Positions 30,524 through 40,382 of a stretch of 64,000 bases of DNA are shown here, piece after piece. The stretch comes from Latrodectus hesperus (Eukaryota; Arthropoda; Arachnida; Araneae; Theridiidae), in contig JAJQOW010000014.1 in the NCBI GenBank assembly GCA_037975125.1, forward strand, positions 19,919,484 through 19,983,483, given 5' to 3'. The position numbers were made by a program, and so were the translations under genes. Position 1 is the stretch's first letter, and every line of letters starts with the position of its first letter. Under the pieces are notes generated by a model. That model saw nothing but the letters and a program-made list of their open reading frames with translations, did not search any database and was not told the origin of the DNA.

Positions 30524-30537
30524 AATTCAGGTCGAGA
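30524..30537. repeat. Target-site duplication of element H, right copy
   Basis: AATTCAGGTCGAGA, identical to 19291-19304. The duplicated bases include a TTCAG/GT that looks like a splice acceptor of the array. Confidence 0.96.
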
Positions 30538-30776
30538 GATTTGTCCCTCTGATGAAGGTGGTAAAAGATGACCACAGGCCTCGAATGACAAAACCCCGCA
30601 GGCTGCAGTTGAAGACAGCCAAATGTGTAGTGAACTTGCTAGAAAATTGGTGTAATTTAATGTTTTTTAGATTATTTTTCCATATTTTTTATGAAGATAC
30701 ATTAGCAGTGTATTGGCTGAATTATGTGGTTGTTGCGAATATAAAAGTTAAGAATAGTCATTATTATAAAAATTAA
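30531..30776 (+). CDS. Candidate exon (RPRMTKPRRLQLKTAK type), array copy 1
   Basis: An acceptor-like TTCAG ends at 30530 and an open frame follows: VERFVPLMKVVKDDHRPRMT, then KPRRLQLKTAKCVVNLLE. The basic stretch followed by LQL recalls the RRTELELL and RRNELQLL motifs of the other modules. The frame reading this motif is not the phase-1 frame used by the other terminal exons, where a stop comes after 12 codons. It is therefore uncertain. The frame stops at 30776 in AT-rich, low-complexity sequence. The same sequence recurs at 34789 and 39048. Element H entered exactly across this acceptor. Confidence 0.3.
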   Translation, partial: VERFVPLMKVVKDDHRPRMTKPRRLQLKTAKCVVNLLENWCNLMFFRLFFHIFYEDTLAVYWLNYVVVANIKVKNSHYYKN

Positions 30777-31209
30777 ATAATTAGGAAGTCCTTTTGAATA
30801 GTTTCTGTCAATACTAAAGTATATCTTTGCAAAACAGGTTGATTTATTTAAAAATATCCTGTGAGCATTCACTTGTTTACTTCAAAACAGGAATTTAGAT
30901 TTCTAAGTCCACATTCCAATTTTGGCAGCCTTTTAAAATTTCATTGCAAGAGGATTGATTGCACAACTGAAGACACATTGGCAGATAAAGGTGGAATGTG
31001 ATTTCTTCAAGGACTAACTCAATTTCAGGGACATAATTTTCCATAAAATTCAAGTATTGACTCTAACGATGAATCTTATAATTACAAGCCAGTTTGTTTC
31101 ATCACAGAATTTATTACAAAATAAATCAACATAAATAAGAATATATAAATTTTTAAATTTTAATTTTGTTATAATTTAGAGATTCAAATATAGATATTTT
31201 ATTTGACAG

Positions 31210-31591
31210 ATGCTGGGACAATTCCTACACCAAGCCTTACTCCAAGTCTTATAAGTTTTTTAAGTCTTACAAGTCTTGTAAGTCTTGAAAGTAGTACACC
31301 AAGTCCTGGGCCAAGTCCTCAAGCTTCTACGCCAAGAAGGGGACGACCCAAGAAAAAAGTGTCCGCAAGAGCCAGAGATGCATTAGGACATTTTCTTCCT
31401 GGTGAGTTTAGCTTATATTATTCATTCTTGTTGAAATATTAATATTCTTTCTTCTCACGATCTCTAGTTTTGCGTAGTTATTGAAATCTTTTAAAAAATC
31501 TGATTTAGGTCCTGCACGGGTTAAGGTTTTCCCATTAAGGAAAAGAAAACGAAGGACAGAGCTTGAATTACTATTAGAATACACAAACTAA
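31210..31591 (+). CDS. Two-exon candidate module, array copy 1 (AT-hook exon plus TELELL terminal exon)
   Basis: Exon 1 (31210-31401) follows TTTGACAG and reads AGTIPTPSLTPSLISFLS, a Ser/Leu/Pro region made of short near-repeats (TTRAGTCTT-like), then SPQASTPRRGRPKKKVSARA and RDALGHFLPG, ending at a GTGAGT donor. Exon 2 (31509-31591) follows TGATTTAG in the same phase 1 and reads GPARVKVFPLRKRKRRTELE then LLLEYTN and TAA. RRGRPKKK is a good AT-hook core, so binding to AT-rich DNA is a reasonable guess. RDALGHFLPG parallels RDNLGRFAKG of the second module. AATAAA occurs at about 31775. No known family is recognised. Copies at 35468 and 39727 have YPN in place of YTN. Confidence 0.5.
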
Positions 31592-31822
31592 AGCACTTGG
31601 TTAGAGTTAATTCTTTAAAACCTATTTTATTCATAAAATGATTGTGAAATGAATACATCAGATGTGTTAATGGATAAAAGCTTTATAATTTTGTATGCCT
31701 ATTTAAAATCGTAAACTAAATTCTGTGTCGAATGTTAAACTGGAGATTTTTATTTTTACTGGTTTAATTTTAAATAAAGAATGAATTTAACATTAAATTT
31801 CTTATGCACCCGGCCATGAGAG

Positions 31823-32184
31823 TTGGTTGGGTTTTCTGGCGCAAGCTCCAAAATAGGACTAACTGCGCCAATCTTTGATTTTTTATTTATTTATTTAATT
31901 CATTTATTTTTTTTATTTATTTTTTAATTAAAGTAAAGAAAACCCAAGCAACATAAAAATCCTATTAAAATACAAAAAACAGTGTATATAGTGTAAATAA
32001 AAAATTCCTACTTTAAAAATATAAAACTATTCAGTATATTTTAATTTTAAATAAAATGGAGAAAATCTATTGCTCTTAAGAAGGCAAATAGATTTCTATT
32101 TGGAGGTTCTCCCAGTAAATCAAATAATGTTAAAATATCTGTTTTAAAAAAGTGTAAACGTAAATGGTTAAAATCTTGACATGA
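31823..32184 (-). pseudogene. Element M, 5'-truncated retrotransposon 3' end in array copy 1
   Basis: The TTGGTTGG tail and diverged hairpin start at 31823, followed on the minus strand's 3' side by a 3' UTR and the last codons of ORF2 (FNHLRLHFFKTDILTLFDLL, then GEPPNRNLFAFLRAIDFLHF) with the stop at 32047. The 5' break at about 32184 falls inside a terminal exon copy, of which only the last 75 bp remain. GAGAG (or CATGAGAG) occurs on both sides, a short or microhomology-type duplication. The same insertion is at 36081-36442, so it predates the array duplication. Confidence 0.85.
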
Positions 32185-33284
32185 GAGATTCAAGTTTTCT
32201 TGGTGTTGGTGTGGATCCCTACAGTTTACTTCCTCTTCCATCACTGAGGGAGAAATGACCATTCAAATCATTGAAAATGAATAACGTTCTTTTGTGTTTA
32301 GAGATTTTTTTTTTTTTAGATATTTGTTTTTAGATTTTAATGTTAACGAAAATTAAAAAAAATCAATTTTTCAATATATTTATAGGCAGAGTTACACTGC
32401 CTGGTCAACAGAGCAAGAAAATTAGGAAAACCGAGGTCGATAAGCTGACTGATTCAAGTTTTCTTGGTGTCGGTGTGGATCCCTACAGTTTACTTCCTCT
32501 TCCATCACTGAGGGAGAAATGACCATTCAAATCTTTGAAAATGAATAACGTTCTTTTGTGTTCAATGAGTTTTTCTTTAGATTTAAATGTTAATGAAAAC
32601 TAAAAAAAAGTGCATTTTTCAATATATTTATAGGCAGAGTTGCACTGCCTAGTCAACAGAGCAAGAAAATTAGGAAAACTGAGGTCGATAAGTTGACTGA
32701 TTCAAGTTTTCTTGGTGTCGGTGTGGATCCCTACAGTTTACTTCCTTTTCCATCACTGAGGGAGAAATGACCATTCAAATTTTTGAAAATGAATAACATT
32801 CTTTTGTGTTCAATGAGTTTTTTTTTTTAGATTTAAATGTTAATGAAAATTAAAAAAAGTGAATTTTTCAATATATTTATAGGCAGAGTTACACTGCCTG
32901 GTCAACAGAGCAAGAAAATTAGGAAAACCGAGGTCGATAAGCTGACTGATTCAAGTTTTCTTGGTGTCGGTGTGGATCCCTACACTTTTCTTCCTCATCC
33001 ATCACTGAAGGAGAAATGACCATTCAAATCATTGAAAATGAATAACGTTCTTTTGTGTTTAGAGATTTTTTTTTTTTTTAGATATTTGTTTTTAGATTTT
33101 AATGTTAATGAAAATTAAAAAAAATCAATTTTTCAATATATTTATAGGCAGAGTTACACTGCCTGGTCAACAGAGCAAGAAAATTAGGAAAACCGAGGTC
33201 GATAAGCTGACTGATTCAAGTTTTCTTGGTGTCGGTGTGGATCCCTACAATTTACTTCCTCTTCCATCACTGAGGGAGAAATGA
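32185..33284 (+). repeat. Micro-array of one truncated and four complete copies of a terminal exon, array copy 1
   Basis: Complete copies are at 32386-32522, 32634-32770, 32883-33019 and 33148-33284, about 250-265 bp apart, each with an AT-rich, T-run intron end, a TTTATAG acceptor and a phase-1 frame GRVTLPGQQSKKIRKTEV, DKLTDSSFLGVGVDPY, ending LREK or LKEK and TGA. A fifth copy keeps only its 3' part (32185-32258) behind element M. Differences are few (YSLLPLPSL, YTFLPHPSL, YNLLPLPSL; the second copy reads ALPSQQ). All four frames remain open and begin in the same phase, the pattern of alternative last exons, although transcript evidence is lacking. Confidence 0.55.
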
Positions 33285-33725
33285 CCATTCAAATCTTTGA
33301 AAATGAATAACGTTCTTTTGTGTTCAATGAGTTTTCTTTTTTTATTTTTGTTTTTAGATTTAAATGTTAATGAAATAATAATATCTATAATTTTTTGATA
33401 ATAATATATATAATTTTTGCTTCTTTTATTTAAAAATACAGCAAAATCACCACTGTGATGGTGTTACTACTTATTCATTTTTTCTTACACACCATGCATT
33501 TTACAGTGAAGGATTTCAATGACATAGCAAATTTTTAAAATGCACTAATTACATATAAGTTTCAGTTGCTTTTAATAAGTCCAAACTTACGGTTTCATTA
33601 AAGAAAATAAATAACTAAAAACGTTTTATGTAAATAAAGCAAGATTTTACAAAATAGTAAAATTATATTAGAAATTTAAAAAATGAAATTCTAAATTATA
33701 TATTTTTATCATCACTATCTTTCAG

Positions 33726-34189
33726 ATGATCCTCATTAAGAAACTGCTCAGCCCCTGAAACAAAAGCGTTTAGGAGGAAAAAGAGGAGCGAGCTCGAACT
33801 TCTTAAAGTGGGCTTGCCTTCCTTTTTACAAACTGAAATATCATTACCATCTTCCCCAGCCAGCAGTCCCCCAGCAACACCACAGGCCCCAATTAGGCAA
33901 CAATTTAGGACAGCTCAAAGCGGAAAGAGAGAACGTCCCAGAAAACAACCTCTCAACTGTTTAAGAGACAACCTGGGCAGATTTGCAAAAGGTAAGTTTC
34001 TATTTTGATTAGTTGAATTTCTAAACTGATTGTAGGATATATTTGTAATATATGATTTTTAAAAAAAAATCTTTACAAACATTTTCAGACAAGAGCAAAT
34101 TACGTCTGCCACCACGCCCAAAAATAAGAGCAAGAAGAAATGAGTTACAGCTGCTAAAGGCAGGGCTGCCTATTTTCTTTCTGTCATAA
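33726..34189 (+). CDS. Two-exon candidate module, array copy 2 (SELELLK ... RPRKQP plus NELQLLK exon)
   Basis: Same structure as 18235-18698: exon 1 to 33991 with a GTAAGT donor, exon 2 from 34089 to TAA at 34189, phase-1 junction (FAK joined to DKSKLRLPP). Only isolated base differences separate it from the first copy (one lies in exon 1, C for T at 33748). The conserved parts are the basic-SELELLK-GLP block, a Pro/Ser linker and the ERPRKQP...RDNLGRF block. Confidence 0.45.
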
Positions 34190-35467
34190 TTTAATCAAAT
34201 TTTAATTTAATCAAATATCAAGTAACGAAGTTTATTATTCAAATCTAAGAATAAAAAATGTAATGAATCAGCACTAAAAACAACCTGATAAGGACTTAAA
34301 TTAAAAGTCATAGTAAGAAAAGTAAAAAATAAAATATTGTCTAAAATTTTATGCAATTTATATTTCATTCAAGCTCACATTCATATGAAACAAAACAAAA
34401 ATTATCTAGAAAAATAAATTGCAAGACTAACGAGAATTATAAACAGACCTGTAAAGTTTCCACAAACAGCAAAAGACTTCAGTTATCGTTCACAAAATTA
34501 ATACACTTGAAACATTCAGTGGGCCACTCTTTATGTGTTTTCAAAGCCAGTGTCTTTCACAAAATGTTCCAGATCCAAGGAGCTTTAAAACTTAAAAAAA
34601 TCTATCTTATTAAAAGGAATGATCTATTAATCATTCATATAATGTTAATAGGAAAATTATAGGGTATCAACACCAAAAGTTCTTGCTCAAAATTCTAAGC
34701 TTAAGAATTAATGCATCAAGCCGCAAAATGTGCTACGTGTTAAATGACTGAATGTAACGTAAAGCTAATAATAGTTTCACAAATTCAGGTCGAGAGATTT
34801 GTCCCTCTGATGAAGGTGGTAAAAGATGACCACAGGCCTCGAATGACAAAACCCCGCAGGCTGCAGTTGAAGACAGCCAAATGTGTAGTGAACTTGCTAG
34901 AAAATTGGTGTAATTTAATGTTTTTTAGATTATTTTTCCATATTTTTTATGAAGATACATTAGCAGTGTATTGGCTGAATTATGTGGTTGTTGCGAATAT
35001 AAAAGTTAAGAATAGTCATTATTATAAAAATTAAATAATTAGGAAGTCCTTTTGAATAGTTTCTGTCAATACTAAAGTATATCTTTGCAAAACAGGTTGA
35101 TTTATTTAAAAATATCCTGTGAGCATTCACTTGTTTACTTCAAAACAGGAATTTAGATTTCTAAGTCCACATTCCAATTTTGGCAGCCTTTTAAAATTTC
35201 ATTGCAAGAGGATTGATTGCACAACTGAAGACACATTGGCAGATAAAGGTGGAATGTGATTTCTTCAAGGACTAACTCAATTTCAGGGACATAATTTTCC
35301 ATAAAATTCAAGTATTGACTCTAACGATGAATCTTATAATTACAAGCCAGTTTGTTTCATCACAGAATTTATTACAAAATAAATCAACATAAATAAGAAT
35401 ATATAAATTTTTAAATTTTAATTTTGTTATAATTTAGAGATTCAAATATAGATATTTTATTTGACAG

Positions 35468-35849
35468 ATGCTGGGACAATTCCTACACCAAGCCTTACTC
35501 CAAGTCTTATAAGTTTTTTAAGTCTTACAAGTCTTGTAAGTCTTGAAAGTAGTACACCAAGTCCTGGGCCAAGTCCTCAAGCTTCTACGCCAAGAAGGGG
35601 ACGACCCAAGAAAAAAGTGTCCGCAAGAGCCAGAGATGCATTAGGACATTTTCTTCCTGGTGAGTTTAGCTTATATTATTCATTCTTGTTGAAATATTAA
35701 TATTCTTTCTTCTCACGATCTCTAGTTTTGCGTAGTTATTGAAATCTTTTAAAAAATCTGATTTAGGTCCTGCACGGGTTAAGGTTTTCCCATTAAGGAA
35801 AAGAAAACGAAGGACAGAGCTTGAATTACTATTAGAATACCCAAACTAA
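35468..35849 (+). CDS. Two-exon candidate module, array copy 2 (AT-hook exon plus TELELL terminal exon)
   Basis: Exon 1 35468-35659 and exon 2 35767-35849, with the same splice signals and phase as 31210-31591. The product ends LLLEYPN; the Pro codon (CCC) replaces Thr (ACA) of the first copy. RRGRPKKK and RDALGHFLPG are unchanged. Confidence 0.5.
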
Positions 35850-36080
35850 AGCACTTGGTTAGAGTTAATTCTTTAAAACCTATTTTATTCATAAAATGAT
35901 TGTGAAATGAATACATCAGATGTGTTAATGGATAAAAGCTTTATAATTTTGTATGCCTATTTAAAATCGTAAACTAAATTCTGTGTCGAATGTTAAACTG
36001 GAGATTTTTATTTTTACTGGTTTAATTTTAAATAAAGAATGAATTTAACATTAAATTTCTTATGCACCCGGCCATGAGAG

Positions 36081-36442
36081 TTGGTTGGGTTTTCTGGCGC
36101 AAGCTCCAAAATAGGACTAACTGCGCCAATCTTTGATTTTTTATTTATTTATTTAATTCATTTATTTTTTTTATTTATTTTTTAATTAAAGTAAAGAAAA
36201 CCCAAGCAACATAAAAATCCTATTAAAATACAAAAAACAGTGTATATAGTGTAAATAAAAAATTCCTACTTTAAAAATATAAAACTATTCAGTATATTTT
36301 AATTTTAAATAAAATGGAGAAAATCTATTGCTCTTAAGAAGGCAAATAGATTTCTATTTGGAGGTTCTCCCAGTAAATCAAATAATGTTAAAATATCTGT
36401 TTTAAAAAAGTGTAAACGTAAATGGTTAAAATCTTGACATGA
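36081..36442 (-). pseudogene. Element M, 5'-truncated retrotransposon 3' end in array copy 2
   Basis: Same insertion, tail length and breakpoints as 31823-32184, shared by descent. It contains the last ORF2 codons (FDLLGEPPNRNLFAFLRAID) and a stop at 36305. Confidence 0.85.
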
Positions 36443-37543
36443 GAGATTCAAGTTTTCTTGGTGTTGGTGTGGATCCCTACAGTTTACTTCCTCTTCCATC
36501 ACTGAGGGAGAAATGACCATTCAAATCATTGAAAATGAATAACGTTCTTTTGTGTTTAGAGATTTTTTTTTTTTTAGATATTTGTTTTTAGATTTTAATG
36601 TTAACGAAAATTAAAAAAAATCAATTTTTCAATATATTTATAGGCAGAGTTACACTGCCTGGTCAACAGAGCAAGAAAATTAGGAAAACCGAGGTCGATA
36701 AGCTGACTGATTCAAGTTTTCTTGGTGTCGGTGTGGATCCCTACAGTTTACTTCCTCTTCCATCACTGAGGGAGAAATGACCATTCAAATCTTTGAAAAT
36801 GAATAACGTTCTTTTGTGTTCAATGAGTTTTTCTTTAGATTTAAATGTTAATGAAAACTAAAAAAAAGTGCATTTTTCAATATATTTATAGGCAGAGTTG
36901 CACTGCCTAGTCAACAGAGCAAGAAAATTAGGAAAACTGAGGTCGATAAGTTGACTGATTCAAGTTTTCTTGGTGTCGGTGTGGATCCCTACAGTTTACT
37001 TCCTTTTCCATCACTGAGGGAGAAATGACCATTCAAATTTTTGAAAATGAATAACATTCTTTTGTGTTCAATGAGTTTTTTTTTTTAGATTTAAATGTTA
37101 ATGAAAATTAAAAAAAGTGAATTTTTCAATATATTTATAGGCAGAGTTACACTGCCTGGTCAACAGAGCAAGAAAATTAGGAAAACCGAGGTCGATAAGC
37201 TGACTGATTCAAGTTTTCTTGGTGTCGGTGTGGATCCCTACACTTTTCTTCCTCATCCATCACTGAAGGAGAAATGACCATTCAAATCATTGAAAATGAA
37301 TAACGTTCTTTTGTGTTTAGAGATTTTTTTTTTTTTTTAGATATTTGTTTTTAGATTTTAATGTTAATGAAAATTAAAAAAAATCAATTTTTCAATATAT
37401 TTATAGGCAGAGTTACACTGCCTGGTCAACAGAGCAAGAAAATTAGGAAAACCGAGGTCGATAAGCTGACTGATTCAAGTTTTCTTGGTGTCGGTGTGGA
37501 TCCCTACAATTTACTTCCTCTTCCATCACTGAGGGAGAAATGA
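36443..37543 (+). repeat. Micro-array of terminal exons, array copy 2
   Basis: A truncated copy (36443-36516) and four complete copies ending at 36780, 37028, 37277 and 37543, matching those of copy 1 one for one, with a single extra T in the last intron's T-run. The second copy again has the ALPSQQ variant. The frames are all open in phase 1. Confidence 0.55.
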
Positions 37544-37984
37544 CCATTCAAATCTTTGAAAATGAATAACGTTCTTTTGTGTTCAATGAGTTTTCTTTTT
37601 TTATTTTTGTTTTTAGATTTAAATGTTAATGAAATAATAATATCTATAATTTTTTGATAATAATATATATAATTTTTGCTTCTTTTATTTAAAAATACAG
37701 CAAAATCACCACTGTGATGGTGTTACTACTTATTCATTTTTTCTTACACACCATGCATTTTACAGTGAAGGATTTCAATGACATAGCAAATTTTTAAAAT
37801 GCACTAATTACATATAAGTTTCAGTTGCTTTTAATAAGTCCAAACTTACGGTTTCATTAAAGAAAATAAATAACTAAAAACGTTTTATGTAAATAAAGCA
37901 AGATTTTACAAAATAGTAAAATTATATTAGAAATTTAAAAAATGAAATTCTAAATTATATATTTTTATCATCACTATCTTTCAG

Positions 37985-38448
37985 ATGATCCTCATTAAGA
38001 AACTGCTCAGCCCCTGAAACAAAAGCGTTTAGGAGGAAAAAGAGGAGCGAGCTCGAACTTCTTAAAGTGGGCTTGCCTTCCTTTTTACAAACTGAAATAT
38101 CATTACCATCTTCCCCAGCCAGCAGTCCCCCAGCAACACCACAGGCCCCAATTAGGCAACAATTTAGGACAGCTCAAAGCGGAAAGAGAGAACGTCCCAG
38201 AAAACAACCTCTCAACTGTTTAAGAGACAACCTGGGCAGATTTGCAAAAGGTAAGTTTCTATTTTGATTAGTTGAATTTCTAAACTGATTGTAGGATATA
38301 TTTGTAATATATGATTTTTAAAAAAAAATCTTTACAAACATTTTCAGACAAGAGCAAATTACGTCTGCCACCACGCCCAAAAATAAGAGCAAGAAGAAAT
38401 GAGTTACAGCTGCTAAAGGCAGGGCTGCCTATTTTCTTTCTGTCATAA
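37985..38448 (+). CDS. Two-exon candidate module, array copy 3 (SELELLK ... RPRKQP plus NELQLLK exon)
   Basis: Identical in layout to 33726-34189: exon 1 37985-38250, intron with GTAAGT and TTTTCAG, exon 2 38348-38448 ending in TAA. Confidence 0.45.
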
Positions 38449-39726
38449 TTTAATCAAATTTTAATTTAATCAAATATCAAGTAACGAAGTTTATTATTCA
38501 AATCTAAGAATAAAAAATGTAATGAATCAGCACTAAAAACAACCTGATAAGGACTTAAATTAAAAGTCATAGTAAGAAAAGTAAAAAATAAAATATTGTC
38601 TAAAATTTTATGCAATTTATATTTCATTCAAGCTCACATTCATATGAAACAAAACAAAAATTATCTAGAAAAATAAATTGCAAGACTAACGAGAATTATA
38701 AACAGACCTGTAAAGTTTCCACAAACAGCAAAAGACTTCAGTTATCGTTCACAAAATTAATACACTTGAAACATTCAGTGGGCCACTCTTTATGTGTTTT
38801 CAAAGCCAGTGTCTTTCACAAAATGTTCCAGATCCAAGGAGCTTTAAAACTTAAAAAAATCTATCTTATTAAAAGGAATGATCTATTAATCATTCATATA
38901 ATGTTAATAGGAAAATTATAGGGTATCAACACCAAAAGTTCTTGCTCAAAATTCTAAGCTTAAGAATTAATGCATCAAGCCGCAAAATGTGCTACGTGTT
39001 AAATGACTGAATGTAACGTAAAGCTAATAATAGTTTCACAAATTCAGGTCGAGAGATTTGTCCCTCTGATGAAGGTGGTAAAAGATGACCACAGGCCTCG
39101 AATGACAAAACCCCGCAGGCTGCAGTTGAAGACAGCCAAATGTGTAGTGAACTTGCTAGAAAATTGGTGTAATTTAATGTTTTTTAGATTATTTTTCCAT
39201 ATTTTTTATGAAGATACATTAGCAGTGTATTGGCTGAATTATGTGGTTGTTGCGAATATAAAAGTTAAGAATAGTCATTATTATAAAAATTAAATAATTA
39301 GGAAGTCCTTTTGAATAGTTTCTGTCAATACTAAAGTATATCTTTGCAAAACAGGTTGATTTATTTAAAAATATCCTGTGAGCATTCACTTGTTTACTTC
39401 AAAACAGGAATTTAGATTTCTAAGTCCACATTCCAATTTTGGCAGCCTTTTAAAATTTCATTGCAAGAGGATTGATTGCACAACTGAAGACACATTGGCA
39501 GATAAAGGTGGAATGTGATTTCTTCAAGGACTAACTCAATTTCAGGGACATAATTTTCCATAAAATTCAAGTATTGACTCTAACGATGAATCTTATAATT
39601 ACAAGCCAGTTTGTTTCATCACAGAATTTATTACAAAATAAATCAACATAAATAAGAATATATAAATTTTTAAATTTTAATTTTGTTATAATTTAGAGAT
39701 TCAAATATAGATATTTTATTTGACAG

Positions 39727-40108
39727 ATGCTGGGACAATTCCTACACCAAGCCTTACTCCAAGTCTTATAAGTTTTTTAAGTCTTACAAGTCTTGTAAGT
39801 CTTGAAAGTAGTACACCAAGTCCTGGGCCAAGTCCTCAAGCTTCTACGCCAAGAAGGGGACGACCCAAGAAAAAAGTGTCCGCAAGAGCCAGAGATGCAT
39901 TAGGACATTTTCTTCCTGGTGAGTTTAGCTTATATTATTCATTCTTGTTGAAATATTAATATTCTTTCTTCTCACGATCTCTAGTTTTGCGTAGTTATTG
40001 AAATCTTTTAAAAAATCTGATTTAGGTCCTGCACGGGTTAAGGTTTTCCCATTAAGGAAAAGAAAACGAAGGACAGAGCTTGAATTACTATTAGAATACC
40101 CAAACTAA
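39727..40108 (+). CDS. Two-exon candidate module, array copy 3 (AT-hook exon plus TELELL terminal exon)
   Basis: Exon 1 39727-39918 and exon 2 40026-40108; the product ends YPN as in copy 2. The array breaks off 231 bp downstream at 40339, at the position where element M sits in other units. Confidence 0.5.
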
Positions 40109-40339
40109 AGCACTTGGTTAGAGTTAATTCTTTAAAACCTATTTTATTCATAAAATGATTGTGAAATGAATACATCAGATGTGTTAATGGATAAAAGCTT
40201 TATAATTTTGTATGCCTATTTAAAATCGTAAACTAAATTCTGTGTCGAATGTTAAACTGGAGATTTTTATTTTTACTGGTTTAATTTTAAATAAAGAATG
40301 AATTTAACATTAAATTTCTTATGCACCCGGCCATGAGAG

Positions 40340-40382
40340 TTGGTTGGTTGGTTGGGTTTTCTGGCGCAAGGTCCAAAATAGG
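40340..40382 (-). mobile_element. Element M tail in array copy 3, cut off by element J
   Basis: The same site as M in the other units, with the diagnostic TTTTCTGGCGC of M instead of the usual TTTTATGGCGC. It differs in having four TTGG units rather than two and AAGGTCC rather than AAGCTCC. After AAAATAGG the sequence switches to J's own TTGG tail, so only 43 bp remain. Confidence 0.75.

Larger units (their letters stand above)
17556..40339. repeat. Tandem array with 4.26-kb period (about 2.7 copies, one holding elements H and I)
   Basis: Identical landmarks recur at 33808 and 38067, at 31210, 35468 and 39727, and at 34351 and 38610, always 4258-4259 bp apart. Landmarks left of H (18317) lie 15491 bp from 33808, which equals one period plus the H+I insertion with its duplication. 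Choosing the boundary after the fourth repeated exon, copies are 17793-19304 joined to 30538-33284 (4259 bp), 33285-37543 (4259 bp) and a partial 37544-40339, with a scrap of a preceding copy at 17556-17792. Copies differ at only a few bases, for example an A/C difference at 31582 against 35840, so the duplication is recent or the copies are homogenised. Units carry + strand exon-like modules, listed separately; sequence between the modules is AT-rich without recognised genes. Confidence 0.93.

Noticed and set aside
32185..33284. CRISPR-like array from the regularly spaced repeats
   Set aside because: The repeats are about 250 bp, contain coding-like frames with splice acceptors and lie in eukaryotic DNA.
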